Assembly (NCBI RefSeq): GCF_001908205.1
Contig: NZ_LGHL01000211.1
Location: forward strand, 16,681 to 80,680
Direction of reading: 5' to 3'
Origin: Bradyrhizobium sp. NAS80.1
GTDB taxonomy: Bacteria; Pseudomonadota; Alphaproteobacteria; Rhizobiales; Xanthobacteraceae
DNA length: 64,000 bases
Shown: piece after piece, positions 51,267 to 61,107 of the stretch
Position numbering within the stretch: position 1 is the first letter of the stretch
Layout: each line of letters opens with the position of its first letter
Notes under the pieces: generated by a model
What the model was told of the DNA's origin: nothing
The model's input: only the letters and a program-made list of their open reading frames with translations
The model's database searches: none
Position numbers and translations under genes: made by a program

Positions 51267-52868
51267 GCTTCCGAACAACGCGCGGTGATCCCGCAGGATC
51301 ACGCGCGCGGCGTTGTGACCGGGGGCGCCGGTGACGCCGCCGCCGGGGTGGGCCCCAGAGCCGCAGTGATAGAGGCCCTTCAGCGGCCCGCGATAATCGG
51401 CGTGGCCGAGCATCGGCCGCGCCGAGAACAGCTGGTTCAGCGTCAGCGCGCCGTGAAAGATGTCGCCGCCCAAGAGGCCGAACTGCCGTTCGAGGTCGAG
51501 CGGTGACAGGATCTGGCGGCCGAGCACGCTCGCTCCAAAGCCGGGCGCGTATTTGTCCACCGTCGCGATCATGAGGTCGGCCACTTCATCGCGATGGTCG
51601 TCCCACGACTTTCCATCGGGAAGCTCCGGCGCGACGTGCTGGCAGAACAGGCTCGCGACGTGTTTTCCTTCGGGCGCCAGCGTGTCGTCGAGCGTGGAGG
51701 GGATCAGCATCTCGACGATGGGCTCCCGGCTCCACCCCTGAGCCCGCGCATCGAGGTAAGCGCGATCCATATAGCCGAGGCTCGGGGCCAGGATGATGCC
51801 CGAGGTGAGGTGATCGCCCTCGCCTGGCAGCGCGGTGAAGGAGGGCAGGCGGTCCAGCGCCACGTTCATGCGGAATGTGCCGGAGCCATTCTTCCAGTGA
51901 CGGATGCGGGCGAGGAAGTCCGCGGGCAGCGCGTCGGCCGCGATCAGCCGCGTATAGAGCAGCTTTGGATTGACGTTGGCCGCGACATATTTCGCGCGAA
52001 TGGTCGTGCCGTTCTCCAGCACGACGCCGACGGCGCGGTCGCGCTCGACGATGATCTCGCGCACGCCGGCATCCGTGTCGATCGCGACGCCCCGGTCGCG
52101 CGCGGTGCGCGCCATCGCCTGTGTGATCGCGCCCATGCCGCCGATAGCGTGGCCCCAGACGCCTTTCTTGCCGTTCACCTCGCCGAAGGCGTGATGCAGC
52201 ATCACATAGGCTGAGCCCGCCGCGTAGGGGCTGGCGTAATTGCCGACGATGGCATCGAAGCCGAACAGCGCCTTGACCAGATCATGCTCGAAACGCTCGT
52301 CGAGCATCTCGCCGGCCGAGCGGGTGAAGAGATCGAGCAGGCTGCGGCTCTGCTCCAGCGTGAGGCCGCGCAGGATGTTGGCGCTCTGGAAAGCGTTGAC
52401 GACCTCGCGGATTGCGCTCGTGCCAAGGCCTTCGAGCAGGTTCGGCGGCGCACGGAGCACGAATTGCCGCAGCACGTCCGCGATGTCCTCGAGCTCGCGT
52501 GAGAAGCCATCGAGCGTATCAGCGTCGCGCGCGCTGAGCCGCGCGACCGACGCCTTCGTCCGTCCCTCGCCGGTGAGGAGATAGCTGCCGTCGGGCGCCG
52601 GCAGAAAGTTCTGGGCGCGCCGTTCGACGACGCGCAGGCCCTGCTCGGCGAGCCCCAGATCGCGGATCACCTGCGGATTGAGCAGGCTCACGGTGTAGGC
52701 CGCGACCGAATTGCGGAATCCGGGGTGAAACTCCTCTGTGACCGCCGCGCCGCCGACCACCTTGCGCCGCTCGACCACGCGCACGCGCAGGCCCGCCATC
52801 GCGAGATAGGCCGCGCAGGTGAGGCCATTATGGCCAGCGCCGATGATGACGACGTCGGTTTCGGTCAT
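51258..52868 (-). CDS. Phytoene-dehydrogenase-like FAD-dependent oxidoreductase
   Basis: A 536-residue flavoprotein. The N-terminal dinucleotide fold is VVIIGAGHNGLTCAAYLAMAG at about 5-25, with the second FAD motif VVGGAAVTEEFHPGF near 36. The C-terminus has the substrate/FAD cap motif GSGAHPGGGVTGAPGHNAAR near 503-522. This belongs to the CrtI/PDS-like amine-oxidase superfamily (close to human PYROXD2), whose bacterial members mostly have unknown substrates. No carotenoid genes lie nearby, so carotenoid synthesis is not implied. I chose the ATG at 52868. Upstream in-frame starts at 52895 and 52955 fall in a repeat. Confidence 0.88.
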   Translation of the reverse strand: MTETDVVIIGAGHNGLTCAAYLAMAGLRVRVVERRKVVGGAAVTEEFHPGFRNSVAAYTVSLLNPQVIRDLGLAEQGLRVVERRAQNFLPAPDGSYLLTGEGRTKASVARLSARDADTLDGFSRELEDIADVLRQFVLRAPPNLLEGLGTSAIREVVNAFQSANILRGLTLEQSRSLLDLFTRSAGEMLDERFEHDLVKALFGFDAIVGNYASPYAAGSAYVMLHHAFGEVNGKKGVWGHAIGGMGAITQAMARTARDRGVAIDTDAGVREIIVERDRAVGVVLENGTTIRAKYVAANVNPKLLYTRLIAADALPADFLARIRHWKNGSGTFRMNVALDRLPSFTALPGEGDHLTSGIILAPSLGYMDRAYLDARAQGWSREPIVEMLIPSTLDDTLAPEGKHVASLFCQHVAPELPDGKSWDDHRDEVADLMIATVDKYAPGFGASVLGRQILSPLDLERQFGLLGGDIFHGALTLNQLFSARPMLGHADYRGPLKGLYHCGSGAHPGGGVTGAPGHNAARVILRDHRALFGSRG

Positions 52869-52888
52869 GAAGGGTTCAAGTTGTTCCG

Positions 52889-52957
52889 CTGTCATTCCGG
52901 GCTCGTCTCTCCGGGCCGCGCTTCGCGCGGTCCCGTCGAGGCGTCCCGGGATCACGC
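52889..52957. repeat. Partial family B repeat with extra hairpin
   Basis: GCTGTCATTCCGGGCTCG resembles the left arm of family B, and GCGTCCCGGGATCACG the right arm. Between them GGGCCGCGCTTCGCGCGGTCCC forms an imperfect hairpin. It is shorter and more diverged than the other copies and lies just upstream of the FAD oxidoreductase start. Confidence 0.6.
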
Positions 52958-53125
52958 TCTAATATCAAGCAATCCTCGCTGCAACATCACGAGACCCTTT
53001 ATTGCCCGTTCAGGCGCCTTGTGCTCCATTGCGCCCGTCCGGCGCCCGCCGGCGGGAATCGTCCGGTGCGTTGTCTCGCGCGAACCGGTGCCCACTTCGC
53101 TGGAAACGCCTTTGCCGGAGCATCC

Positions 53126-55405
53126 ATGGATTCGATCGTGCAACCCGCCGCCACGGAGCAGCCGTCCTCGTCGCGCAACCGGCTGCTGCTGACGGTCTAC
53201 ACCGCTGCGATCTTCGTCAGCGCGCTGCTGCTGTTCTCGGTGCAGCCGCTGTTCACGAAGATGGTGCTGCCGCGGCTCGGCGGCTCGCCGGCGGTGTGGT
53301 CGGTCGCCATGGTGTTCTTCCAGTCGCTGCTGCTCGGGGGCTACGCCTATGCGCATCTGCTGATGCAGGTGAGGAACCGCATCGTTCCGGTGGCGGTGCA
53401 TCTCGTGCTGCTGGTGCTGGCCTTTGCCACGCTGCCGCTCGGCATTGCCTCCGCCTATGGCGAGCCGCCGGCTTCGGGCTATGCATTCTGGCTGCTCGGC
53501 CTGTTCGTGATCTCGATCGGGCTGCCGTTCTTCGCGCTCGCCGCCAACAATCCGTTGCTGCAAGCCTGGTTCGTCCGCACCGGCCATCCCGCCGGGCACG
53601 ATCCCTATTTCCTCTATGCCTCCTCCAACATCGGCAGCTTCCTCGCCCTGTTGTCCTATCCGTTCCTGCTGGAGCCGGTGTTCACGCTGCACACGCAGAA
53701 CCGGCTCTGGACCGGCGGCTATGGCCTCCTGATCCTTCTGATCGCCGCCTGCGGCGTTCTGCTCTTGCGCTCGCCGAAGCTGGCAGTCGTCGACGCGCGA
53801 ACCGAGGATGCGCATGCGCCGGCGCCTGGTCTCGTGACGCGGCTGCGCTGGATCTTCCTTGCGGCGGTGCCGTCGGGCCTGCTCATCGCGGTGACCGCGC
53901 ACATCTCGACCGACGTTGCGGCGGCGCCGCTGCTGTGGGTGTTGCCGCTGTCGCTGTACCTGCTGACCTGGGTTGTGGTGTTCCAGTCGCGACCGCTGCT
54001 GCCGCATAAATGGATGCTGGCGCTGCAGCCGGTCGCAATCGCGGGCGTGGTCGTCCTGCTCGCTTTCGGCGGGGAGCAGAACCTGTTGCTGACGCTCGGC
54101 GGCCACCAATTGTGCTTCTTCATCATCGCCATGGCCTGCCATGGCGAATTGGCGCGGACCCGGCCCGCCGCGAAATATCTCACCGGCTTCTATGTCGCGC
54201 TATCGTTCGGCGGCATGGTCGGCGGCCTGTTCGCAGGGCTCGTCGCGCCCTTCACTTTCTCATGGATCGCCGAATATCCGATCCTGATTGCGCTTGCCGC
54301 GCTGTGCCGGCCGCCGGCGAACGAGCGTCTCGCCGACATCGTCAAATGGTACTGGCTGGCACTCGCCGCGCTCGCGGTGGCGCTGGTTGCGCCGTCCTAC
54401 ACGACGGGCGAGCTCTCGACCTGGTTCGAGGATCACCGCGTCTGGGTCGCCGGCGCCGTCGGCGTGCTCGCCGCGCTGCTGGCCCTGGCGCTCAACGCCG
54501 GCCGCTGGAAGATCTTCGCCACTGTCGCGCTCGCGCTGGCGTTGATCCGGATCTATCCGGCGGACGAAGGCCGCGTCACCACCGTGCGCAGCTTCTTCGG
54601 CGTGCACAAGATCGTGGAGACGCCAGGCGGCTATTTCCACGTGCTGATGCACGGCACGACCATCCACGGCGCCGAGCGCTTCCGTAACAATGACGGCACC
54701 CCGGTCACCGGCCGGCCCGAGCCGATCACCTATTATCACAAGGACGGCGGCATCGGTCAGGCCATCACTGCGATCCGCGAGCGCAAGGGCGCGCCGCTGA
54801 AGGTCGCCGCGATCGGCGTCGGATCGGGCACGCTCGCCTGCGCCGCCGAGCCGGGCGAGAGCTGGACATTCTTCGAGATCGACCAATCGATGGTCGACGC
54901 GGCGAGTGATCCGAAGAACTTCCGCTACATCTCGGGCTGCCTGCCGGGCCTGAAGCCGGTGATCGGCGATGCGCGCCTCACTTTCGCGAAGGAGCCGGAC
55001 GGCGCCTACGATCTCATTATCGTCGATGCCTATTCGTCGGATGCAATCCCGATCCATCTTGCGACCGAAGAGGCGATGAAGATCTACAAGGACAAGCTCG
55101 CTCCGCACGGCGCCGTGGTGATGCATGTCTCCAACCGGCATCTCGATCTCGAAACCGTCGTGGTCGGTATAGCCGACGCCAATGATCTGAAGAGCTGGGT
55201 CTATAACGAGGATTCCGGCCGCGACGCCGACTACATCTTCTCGACCGACGTCGTCATTTCCGCGCGCGAGGACGCCGATGTCGGCAAGCTCGCCTCCTCC
55301 AAATCATGGGAGCAGACCGAAGCCGACGACAGGGTGCGGGTCTGGACCGACGACTATTCCAACATCCTCGGCGCGCTGTATCGGCGCTTGAGGGATGGGG
55401 AGTAG
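53126..55405 (+). CDS. Membrane protein fused to a spermidine-synthase-like domain
   Basis: A 759-residue fusion. The N-terminal two-thirds hold about 12-14 membrane helices (NRLLLTVYTAAIFVSALLLFS, SVQPLFTKMVLPRLGGSPAV, and others to about residue 490). The C-terminal 200 residues form a Rossmann SAM-binding domain: KVAAIGVGSGTLACAAEPGE near 560, FFEIDQSMVDAA, then DLIIVDAYSSDAIPIHL near 635. This is the spermidine synthase/fused MFS group. The polyamine-binding residues of true spermidine synthases are not evident, so the substrate is uncertain. The ATG at 53126 has GGAG 6 bases upstream. Confidence 0.9.
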   Translation: MDSIVQPAATEQPSSSRNRLLLTVYTAAIFVSALLLFSVQPLFTKMVLPRLGGSPAVWSVAMVFFQSLLLGGYAYAHLLMQVRNRIVPVAVHLVLLVLAFATLPLGIASAYGEPPASGYAFWLLGLFVISIGLPFFALAANNPLLQAWFVRTGHPAGHDPYFLYASSNIGSFLALLSYPFLLEPVFTLHTQNRLWTGGYGLLILLIAACGVLLLRSPKLAVVDARTEDAHAPAPGLVTRLRWIFLAAVPSGLLIAVTAHISTDVAAAPLLWVLPLSLYLLTWVVVFQSRPLLPHKWMLALQPVAIAGVVVLLAFGGEQNLLLTLGGHQLCFFIIAMACHGELARTRPAAKYLTGFYVALSFGGMVGGLFAGLVAPFTFSWIAEYPILIALAALCRPPANERLADIVKWYWLALAALAVALVAPSYTTGELSTWFEDHRVWVAGAVGVLAALLALALNAGRWKIFATVALALALIRIYPADEGRVTTVRSFFGVHKIVETPGGYFHVLMHGTTIHGAERFRNNDGTPVTGRPEPITYYHKDGGIGQAITAIRERKGAPLKVAAIGVGSGTLACAAEPGESWTFFEIDQSMVDAASDPKNFRYISGCLPGLKPVIGDARLTFAKEPDGAYDLIIVDAYSSDAIPIHLATEEAMKIYKDKLAPHGAVVMHVSNRHLDLETVVVGIADANDLKSWVYNEDSGRDADYIFSTDVVISAREDADVGKLASSKSWEQTEADDRVRVWTDDYSNILGALYRRLRDGE

Positions 55406-55436
55406 GGGCGCTTCGCAGCCCGGATGAGGCATCTGG

Positions 55437-55466
55437 TGCCCCGGACGCAGCGCAGCGCCTAGAGCG
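55437..55466. repeat. Fragment of a family C repeat
   Basis: TGCCCCGGACGCAGCGCAGC matches the left arm of family C (compare 27560), then diverges into GCGCGTTTACGCGCG, a separate small palindrome. The right arm is missing. It lies between two convergent genes. Confidence 0.5.
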
Positions 55467-55516
55467 CGTTTACGCGCGTCGCCGACGCGCTATGGCGGTG
55501 TGAACGAGACCGAGGC

Positions 55517-56500
55517 CTACGGCACCACCGGCGTCCCCACCGGCAATGCAATTCCCTTCTCGCCGGCGACTTGCCGCAACAGGTCCGGGCGATCCGAGAT
55601 GATGCCGTCGACGCCGATCTCGATCATGCGCGCCATGTCGTCGGGCTTGTTGACCGTCCACACCACGACGCGCAGTCCGAGCGTATGGGCCTCGGCGATC
55701 AATGCCGCGGTCACATCGCCGAAATAGGGCGACCAGATTGCGCCGCCCGCAGCCTTGATCGTTCGCGGCAGCGAGCCGCCGTGATCGGCCGGACTGAAGC
55801 CGGCCGTCCAGCTGGTCGCCTTGTCGTGCGCGACCGTCTGCCCCAAGCCGCGCTGGAGCGTCAGGTACACCGTCGGCATCTTCGGCGCCTGTTGCTGGAC
55901 GAGCTGCAAGGTCCTCCAGTCGAACGACTGAATCATGACGCGGTCGGAAAATCCTTCGGTCTCGATCACTCGCAGCAGCTTCGCGACAAAAGCTTGCGGG
56001 TCGAGGGACTCGTCTGGATGGTTCGGATCGATCTTGGTTTCGATGTTGAAGCGTACGCGTGTGTTGCCGGACTTGCGCACCAGCGCGAACAGCTCGCTCA
56101 AGGCGGGAATGCGTGTCTGCGCTACGGCACGCTGGTCGGGGAATTGTTTCGCGTACGCGCTGTCCGGCCGGATCTGGCCGACATCATAGGTCCTGACGTC
56201 GGCGAACTGCAATTTCACGAAGGGCGTGCCGGGCGGAGCGATGTAAGTGCCGTCGGCGCCGCGTGCGAGATCCGGATTAAGGCGGCGTTCATGCGAGATG
56301 ACGACCTCGCCATCCGCGGTCACGCCGACGTCGAGCTCCAGCGTGTCCACGCCCATCGTTAGCGCGTTGGCGAAGGCCGGCAGGGTGTTTTCCGGCAGCA
56401 GCGCCCGCCCGCCGCGATGCGCCTCGAGATCGAAGGCCATTGTCCGCCCCGCAGTGAGAAGTGACAGCACAGTCAAGATTGTCGCAGCACGTGAGGGCAT
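55517..56500 (-). CDS. Periplasmic glycerophosphodiester phosphodiesterase
   Basis: A 327-residue secreted GDPD. A signal peptide covers about 1-22 (RAATILTVLSLLTAGRTMAF). Catalytic residues of the family are in place: His28 and Arg29 in EAHRGGRALLPENT, Glu55 and Asp57 in ELDVG, and His70 in SHE. The TIM barrel ends with VVWTVNKPDDMARMIEIGVD, typical for the C-terminal strand. The enzyme hydrolyses glycerophosphodiesters to glycerol-3-phosphate and an alcohol, likely supplying phosphate or glycerol. It converges on the fused spermidine-synthase gene. Confidence 0.93.
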   Translation of the reverse strand: MPSRAATILTVLSLLTAGRTMAFDLEAHRGGRALLPENTLPAFANALTMGVDTLELDVGVTADGEVVISHERRLNPDLARGADGTYIAPPGTPFVKLQFADVRTYDVGQIRPDSAYAKQFPDQRAVAQTRIPALSELFALVRKSGNTRVRFNIETKIDPNHPDESLDPQAFVAKLLRVIETEGFSDRVMIQSFDWRTLQLVQQQAPKMPTVYLTLQRGLGQTVAHDKATSWTAGFSPADHGGSLPRTIKAAGGAIWSPYFGDVTAALIAEAHTLGLRVVVWTVNKPDDMARMIEIGVDGIISDRPDLLRQVAGEKGIALPVGTPVVP

Positions 56501-56719
56501 GGCGGCTCGGAGGGCAAGCGGAAAAGGGGAGCGCCTGAACGCGTTTGGCGCGCATGGCTCACTCTACATGTTTTCGCGCCTGTTGAAACTTGGGCGGCAG
56601 ATTGGGTTGCGCACGGCCGGCCGGCGCGACCTGACCCGAGATCCTCGGGCCGGTCGACCGTGCCTTCGTCGATGCTGTGCAGAAGATCGTCGACCGCTCA
56701 ACACCGCATTCAGATAGCG

Positions 56720-57499
56720 TCAGTTCTGATAATAGCCGCGCGGCTGATAGTACTGCCGGGGCTGCGGCTGATAGTAGTAGCCCTGCTGGCCAGAGCCCTG
56801 GTCGTAATAGGGCCGCGGCTGCTGTTGCTGCTGCTGATAGACCTGCGCGTCATAGAGCGGGCGGCTGCCGCGCGGCGCCGGATAGCGCGCGCCGGTGTCG
56901 CTGCCGTCGGCCGGATAGATGTAATTGTCGTCCTGCGGCATGTAGCGACGCGCGGGCTGCGCCGGCGGCGTCAAGTTCACCGGATCGCCGGCGGCGCTGT
57001 ACTGCTCTTCGGCGGGTTGCGCGGCGCGAGCGACAGCATTACGACCGCGCGGATTGCGAGCCAGAGCCACCTGCGCCGAACCGGTCAGCGTCACCGTGGT
57101 GTTGAGCACGCCCTGCTCCTGCACCAGCGCGTAGAGCGTCGACGCATTCTGGCGCGACAGCCGCACGCAGCCGTGCGAGGCGGGCGAGCCGAGGCGGCCG
57201 ACCGAGTCGGTGCCGTGGATGGCGTGCCCGATCTTGGTGAAGAAGATCGAGTGCGGCATCGGCGCGTCGTCGAATTCCTTGGAGAAGTGATCCTCTTCCA
57301 TGCGGAAGGCGCGGAATGCGCCGTTCGGCGTCTCGCGCGAGGGGATGCCTGTCGACACCGGCCAGTGGTAGCGCGTGACGCCGTCGACCACGACAATCAT
57401 CTGCTGATTGTCCTTGTCGATGGTAATGGCGACCTTGGCCTGCGCGGTGCCTGCGCTCAGAAGCATCAGGGATGTGAAAGCGATGAAAAAGAAACGCAT
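56720..57499 (-). CDS. L,D-transpeptidase (YkuD) with Gln/Tyr-rich C-terminal tail
   Basis: A 259-residue periplasmic enzyme. A signal peptide covers about 1-21 (MRFFFIAFTSLMLLSAGTAQ). The YkuD catalytic domain runs from about 24 to 140, with His95 in HAIHGTDS and the catalytic Cys111 in SHGCVRLS. Such enzymes make 3-3 crosslinks in peptidoglycan or attach outer-membrane proteins to it. From about 160 the protein becomes low complexity: Pro/Ala, then VYQQQQQQPRPYYDQG and several YYQP-type repeats. Such a tail may be surface-exposed or interact with other envelope proteins. I chose the ATG at 57499, with GGAGG upstream. The longer frame upstream lacks a signal. Confidence 0.92.
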   Translation of the reverse strand: MRFFFIAFTSLMLLSAGTAQAKVAITIDKDNQQMIVVVDGVTRYHWPVSTGIPSRETPNGAFRAFRMEEDHFSKEFDDAPMPHSIFFTKIGHAIHGTDSVGRLGSPASHGCVRLSRQNASTLYALVQEQGVLNTTVTLTGSAQVALARNPRGRNAVARAAQPAEEQYSAAGDPVNLTPPAQPARRYMPQDDNYIYPADGSDTGARYPAPRGSRPLYDAQVYQQQQQQPRPYYDQGSGQQGYYYQPQPRQYYQPRGYYQN

Positions 57500-57824
57500 C
57501 TGACGTCTGGCCTCCGGCCTGTTCACGCAAGCGCCGCGGCTCTCCGTCCCCCGGCGTGCATTATGGCTGCAATCCGGCTTTGGTTCCAGCGGCCTGCCCA
57601 CGCATCGTTAACGCGATGCCGGGCGTAAGCAAGGCCGCTTTGTGCCACGCATGTCCCGGCGGTGCTGACATTTTCGCGAGCGATGCGCGCTGACAACGCC
57701 GACAATTCGTCACAAAGGCGCAACCATTTGGCCGCCACAGGCGTTGATCATGGCCACCCTCGACAGGCGGCGTTCGCCGCCGTTTACGCCGTGTACCTCC
57801 CGTATAATTCCCTTGGGATTGAAG
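57500..57824. other. Divergent intergenic region upstream of Ldt and glycine-zipper genes
   Basis: 325 bp between divergent start codons. A TATAAT hexamer lies at 57803-57808, only 17 bases before the glycine-zipper ATG, so a transcript from it would have a leader of about 10 bases. No matching -35 is clear (57780-57785 reads CCGTTT). Nothing else recognisable is present. Confidence 0.5.
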
Positions 57825-58148
57825 ATGAACAACGCCCGTATCGCCGCCGCGCAGTTGCCGGCTGGCTTGCCCGTCCGCCTGCTGTTTGCAGCCGCCGCCA
57901 TCCTTCTCGCTCTGTTGTCGCTGCCACCAGCCAGCCATGCCCAGGGCATCGTGCGCGGCGCCCAGGAGGGCTCCTACGAAGGCAACCGTATCGCCGGCCC
58001 GGTGGGCGGCGCGGTCGGAGGTGTCGTCGGTGCCGGTGTCGGCGGGGCCGTCGGTGCGGTCGAGGGCGTGTTCGGCATTCCCCACCATCGTTACCGTCAT
58101 TGCCGTGGGTACTATGACGGTTATCATCGCTTCCACTGCTACAGGTAA
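57825..58148 (+). CDS. Small secreted glycine-zipper protein
   Basis: A 107-residue protein. A signal-type hydrophobic stretch (PVRLLFAAAAILLALLSLPP) ends with ASHAQ near residue 40. The mature part has a glycine zipper (GPVGGAVGGVVGAGVGGAVG, about 59-78), which may insert in the membrane or pack helices. It ends in a His/Tyr/Arg-rich tail with YRHCRGYYDGYH and a terminal HCYR. The ATG at 57825 follows GGGATTGAAG. I recall many similar short proteins in Bradyrhizobium, but I do not know the function. It is divergent from the L,D-transpeptidase. Confidence 0.8.
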   Translation: MNNARIAAAQLPAGLPVRLLFAAAAILLALLSLPPASHAQGIVRGAQEGSYEGNRIAGPVGGAVGGVVGAGVGGAVGAVEGVFGIPHHRYRHCRGYYDGYHRFHCYR

Positions 58149-58154
58149 ACTACC

Positions 58155-58283
58155 GTCGTCATTCCGGGGCGCGCGTTAGCGCGAGCTATGATGCGCAAAT
58201 GCGCATCTGAGAATCCATCGGACGGCAGAATCGGTGGGTGAATGGATTCCGGGCTCGCCCTTCGGGCGCCCCGGAATGACGGC
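58155..58283. repeat. Intergenic inverted repeat, family B
   Basis: CGTCATTCCGGGGCGCGCGT opens it. GGATTCCGGGCTCGCC and GGGCGCCCCGGAATGACGGC close it. The interior has GAGCTATGATGCGCAAATGC and ATTGGTGGGTGAATGG-type filler. It lies between the convergent glycine-zipper and ABC permease genes. Confidence 0.9.
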
Positions 58284-58288
58284 AAGGG

Positions 58289-59046
58289 TCAATTCTTCAG
58301 CCGATAACCCGTGCGGAAGATCCACCAAATGATGGCCAGGCAGATCACCAGAAATGCCAGCGTCATGCCGATGCTGATGCTCGGGCTGACATCGGCGATC
58401 TCGTAGAAGCTCCAGCGGAAGCCCGAGATCAGGTAGACGACCGGATTGAGCAGCGCCACCGTGTGCCAGGCCGGGGGCAGCATGTTGATGGAATAGAAGC
58501 TGCCGCCGAGGAAGGTCAGCGGCGTCACCACCAGCATCGGGATCATCTGCAGCTTTTCGAAGCCGTCGGCCCAGATGCCGATGATGAAACCGAACAGGCT
58601 GAAGGTCACCGCCGTCAGTACCAGAAAGGTCAGCATCCAGACTGGATGGAGGATATGCAGCGGCACGAACAGGCCTGCCGTGGCGAGGATGATCAGGCCG
58701 AGGATGATCGACTTGGTCGCGGCCGCGCCGACATAGCCGAGCACGATCTCGAAATAGGAGATTGGCGCCGACAGGATCTCGTAGATCGTGCCGGCAAATT
58801 TCGGGAAGTAGATACCGAAAGAGGCGTTGGCGATGCTCTGCGTCAGCACCGAGAGCATGATGAGGCCCGGCACGATGAAGGTGCCGTAGCTTACGCCCTC
58901 GACTTCACTGATGCGCGAGCCGATCGCGGCACCGAACACCACGAAATAGAGCGAGGTCGAGACCACCGGCGAGACGATGCTTTGAAGCAGCGTACGCCAG
59001 GTGCGCGCCATTTCGAACAGATAGATGGCGCGGATGGCGCGGTAGT

Positions 59047-59050
<4 letters not shown>
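58289..59050 (-). CDS. ABC-2 type transporter permease (YadH-like)
   Basis: A 253-residue inner-membrane protein with six predicted helices. It has the ABC-2 membrane domain: RAIYLFEMARTWRTLLQSIV at the N-terminus, GTFIVPGLIMLSVLTQSIAN near 74, and FLGGSFYSINMLPPAWHTVA near 187. YadGH/DrrB-type exporters move drugs, lipids or polysaccharides. The ATG at 59050 overlaps the stop of the ATPase gene (ATGA), so the two are translationally coupled. The longer upstream frame is antisense-derived shadow sequence over the ATPase gene. Confidence 0.93.
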
Positions 59051-59970
<920 letters not shown>

Positions 59971-60246
59971 AATGGCCGGTAGGCTGGGGGAGGGGAGGCT
60001 GGAACCCGGCCCGGGAGGGCGGCCAGCGGAGCCCTGAGATAGGAACGCACTTATCCGGCCGCAATCGGCTGGAGAAAAATGGTCTCAAAACAGGCCCTTC
60101 GGTGGCAGGTTTCAGCCAACTGTTGCGCAACAGTCACGCACTGCGGCTAAGATCGTCGCTCACGCGGCTCTTTGTTGCGTCCGGGAGCCGGCCATGGCTA
60201 CGATTCCGGCCAATCGCGAAGCGTATTGTCCCCAGGGAAAACATCG

Positions 60247-60966
60247 ATGAGACCGAACGGCCGTAACACCGCCGGCGCCAGCCAGTTGTCCGCCCTCCGC
60301 GTGTGGGCGATGTGCCTGCTCCTGCTGTCAGCTATTGCCATCAACCCGACCCCCGCCAAGGCCGCGCCGAGCCAGGCCGCGACCGCAACCACACACGTCT
60401 ACCTGCTCCGTGGCGTGCTCAACATCTTCTCGCTCGGCCTCGACACGATCGGCGCCCGGCTGCAGGCGCAGGGCATCCCGGTGACCGTTGCCAATTTCGT
60501 CTCATGGTCCTCGCTTGCCGATGAAGCTGCGGCCAACTATCGGGCGGGCCGGCTCAAAACCATCATCCTGGTCGGCCATTCCTCGGGCGCGACCGCGCTG
60601 CCTGACATGATCGCCAGGCTCAATCAGCTCGGCGTTCCCGTGAAGCTCGCGATCGGCCTCGACTCGGTGTTCAAGACCAAGCTGTCGACCGGCGCCGAAC
60701 GCTACATCAACATCTATATCGGCGACGGTCCTGGTGAGCCGGTGCGGGCCGCGGCTGGCCTCCGCGGCAAGCTCGACAATGTCGACGTCCGCGGCAGCGG
60801 CGTCGGCCACATCACGATCGACAAGAACGAGGCGATCCAGCGCCGCGTGATCGCCGAGATCGACGCCGCGATCATGCGCTCGCGCGCCCCGGCAGCCCCG
60901 GTCGCCGAACCCGGCGCACCACGTCGGGCCCGGTCGGCAGCCGCGACGGCGCCGGCGCGCAACTAA
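60247..60966 (+). CDS. Secreted alpha/beta-hydrolase-fold protein (paralogue 1)
   Basis: A 239-residue protein. A signal-type hydrophobic segment (VWAMCLLLLSAIAINPTPAK, about 19-38) ends with AA. An alpha/beta hydrolase core follows: VYLLRGVLNIFSLGLDTIGA, then the nucleophile-elbow motif VGHSSGA at about 109-115 and a later AIGLDSVF. The pattern resembles lipase/thioesterase folds. Substrate unknown. It is paralogous to the next plus-strand gene, with the same core layout, and is followed by a strong terminator hairpin, so the two probably have separate transcripts. Confidence 0.75.
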   Translation: MRPNGRNTAGASQLSALRVWAMCLLLLSAIAINPTPAKAAPSQAATATTHVYLLRGVLNIFSLGLDTIGARLQAQGIPVTVANFVSWSSLADEAAANYRAGRLKTIILVGHSSGATALPDMIARLNQLGVPVKLAIGLDSVFKTKLSTGAERYINIYIGDGPGEPVRAAAGLRGKLDNVDVRGSGVGHITIDKNEAIQRRVIAEIDAAIMRSRAPAAPVAEPGAPRRARSAAATAPARN

Positions 60967-60990
60967 GCCATTGATTCCGGATATTGATCG

Positions 60991-61030
60991 ACCGCCGTCG
61001 GCAGCCATGCCGACGGCGGTGTTGTTTGTG
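60991..61030 (+). terminator. Strong hairpin after hydrolase paralogue 1
   Basis: ACCGCCGTCGGCA (60991-61003) and TGCCGACGGCGGT (61008-61020) form a perfect 13-bp stem with loop GCCA. It is followed by GTTGTTTGTG, a U-rich tail. It should end transcription between the two hydrolase genes. Confidence 0.8.
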
Positions 61031-61107
61031 CCCCAAAAATCACCCAATCGGTGGTCACTAAGCCCCCCGGGGAGGCGATCGCCTCCCGTGGCGGGACTGC
61101 TGGACCG

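Noticed and set aside
52952..54142. 396-codon minus-strand ORF in the spermidine-synthase fusion
   Set aside because: Gln/Arg/His-rich shadow frame opposite a clear membrane protein.
8047..58283. CRISPR array from the repeated motifs
   Set aside because: The repeats are single inverted elements scattered between genes, not direct repeats with regular spacers.
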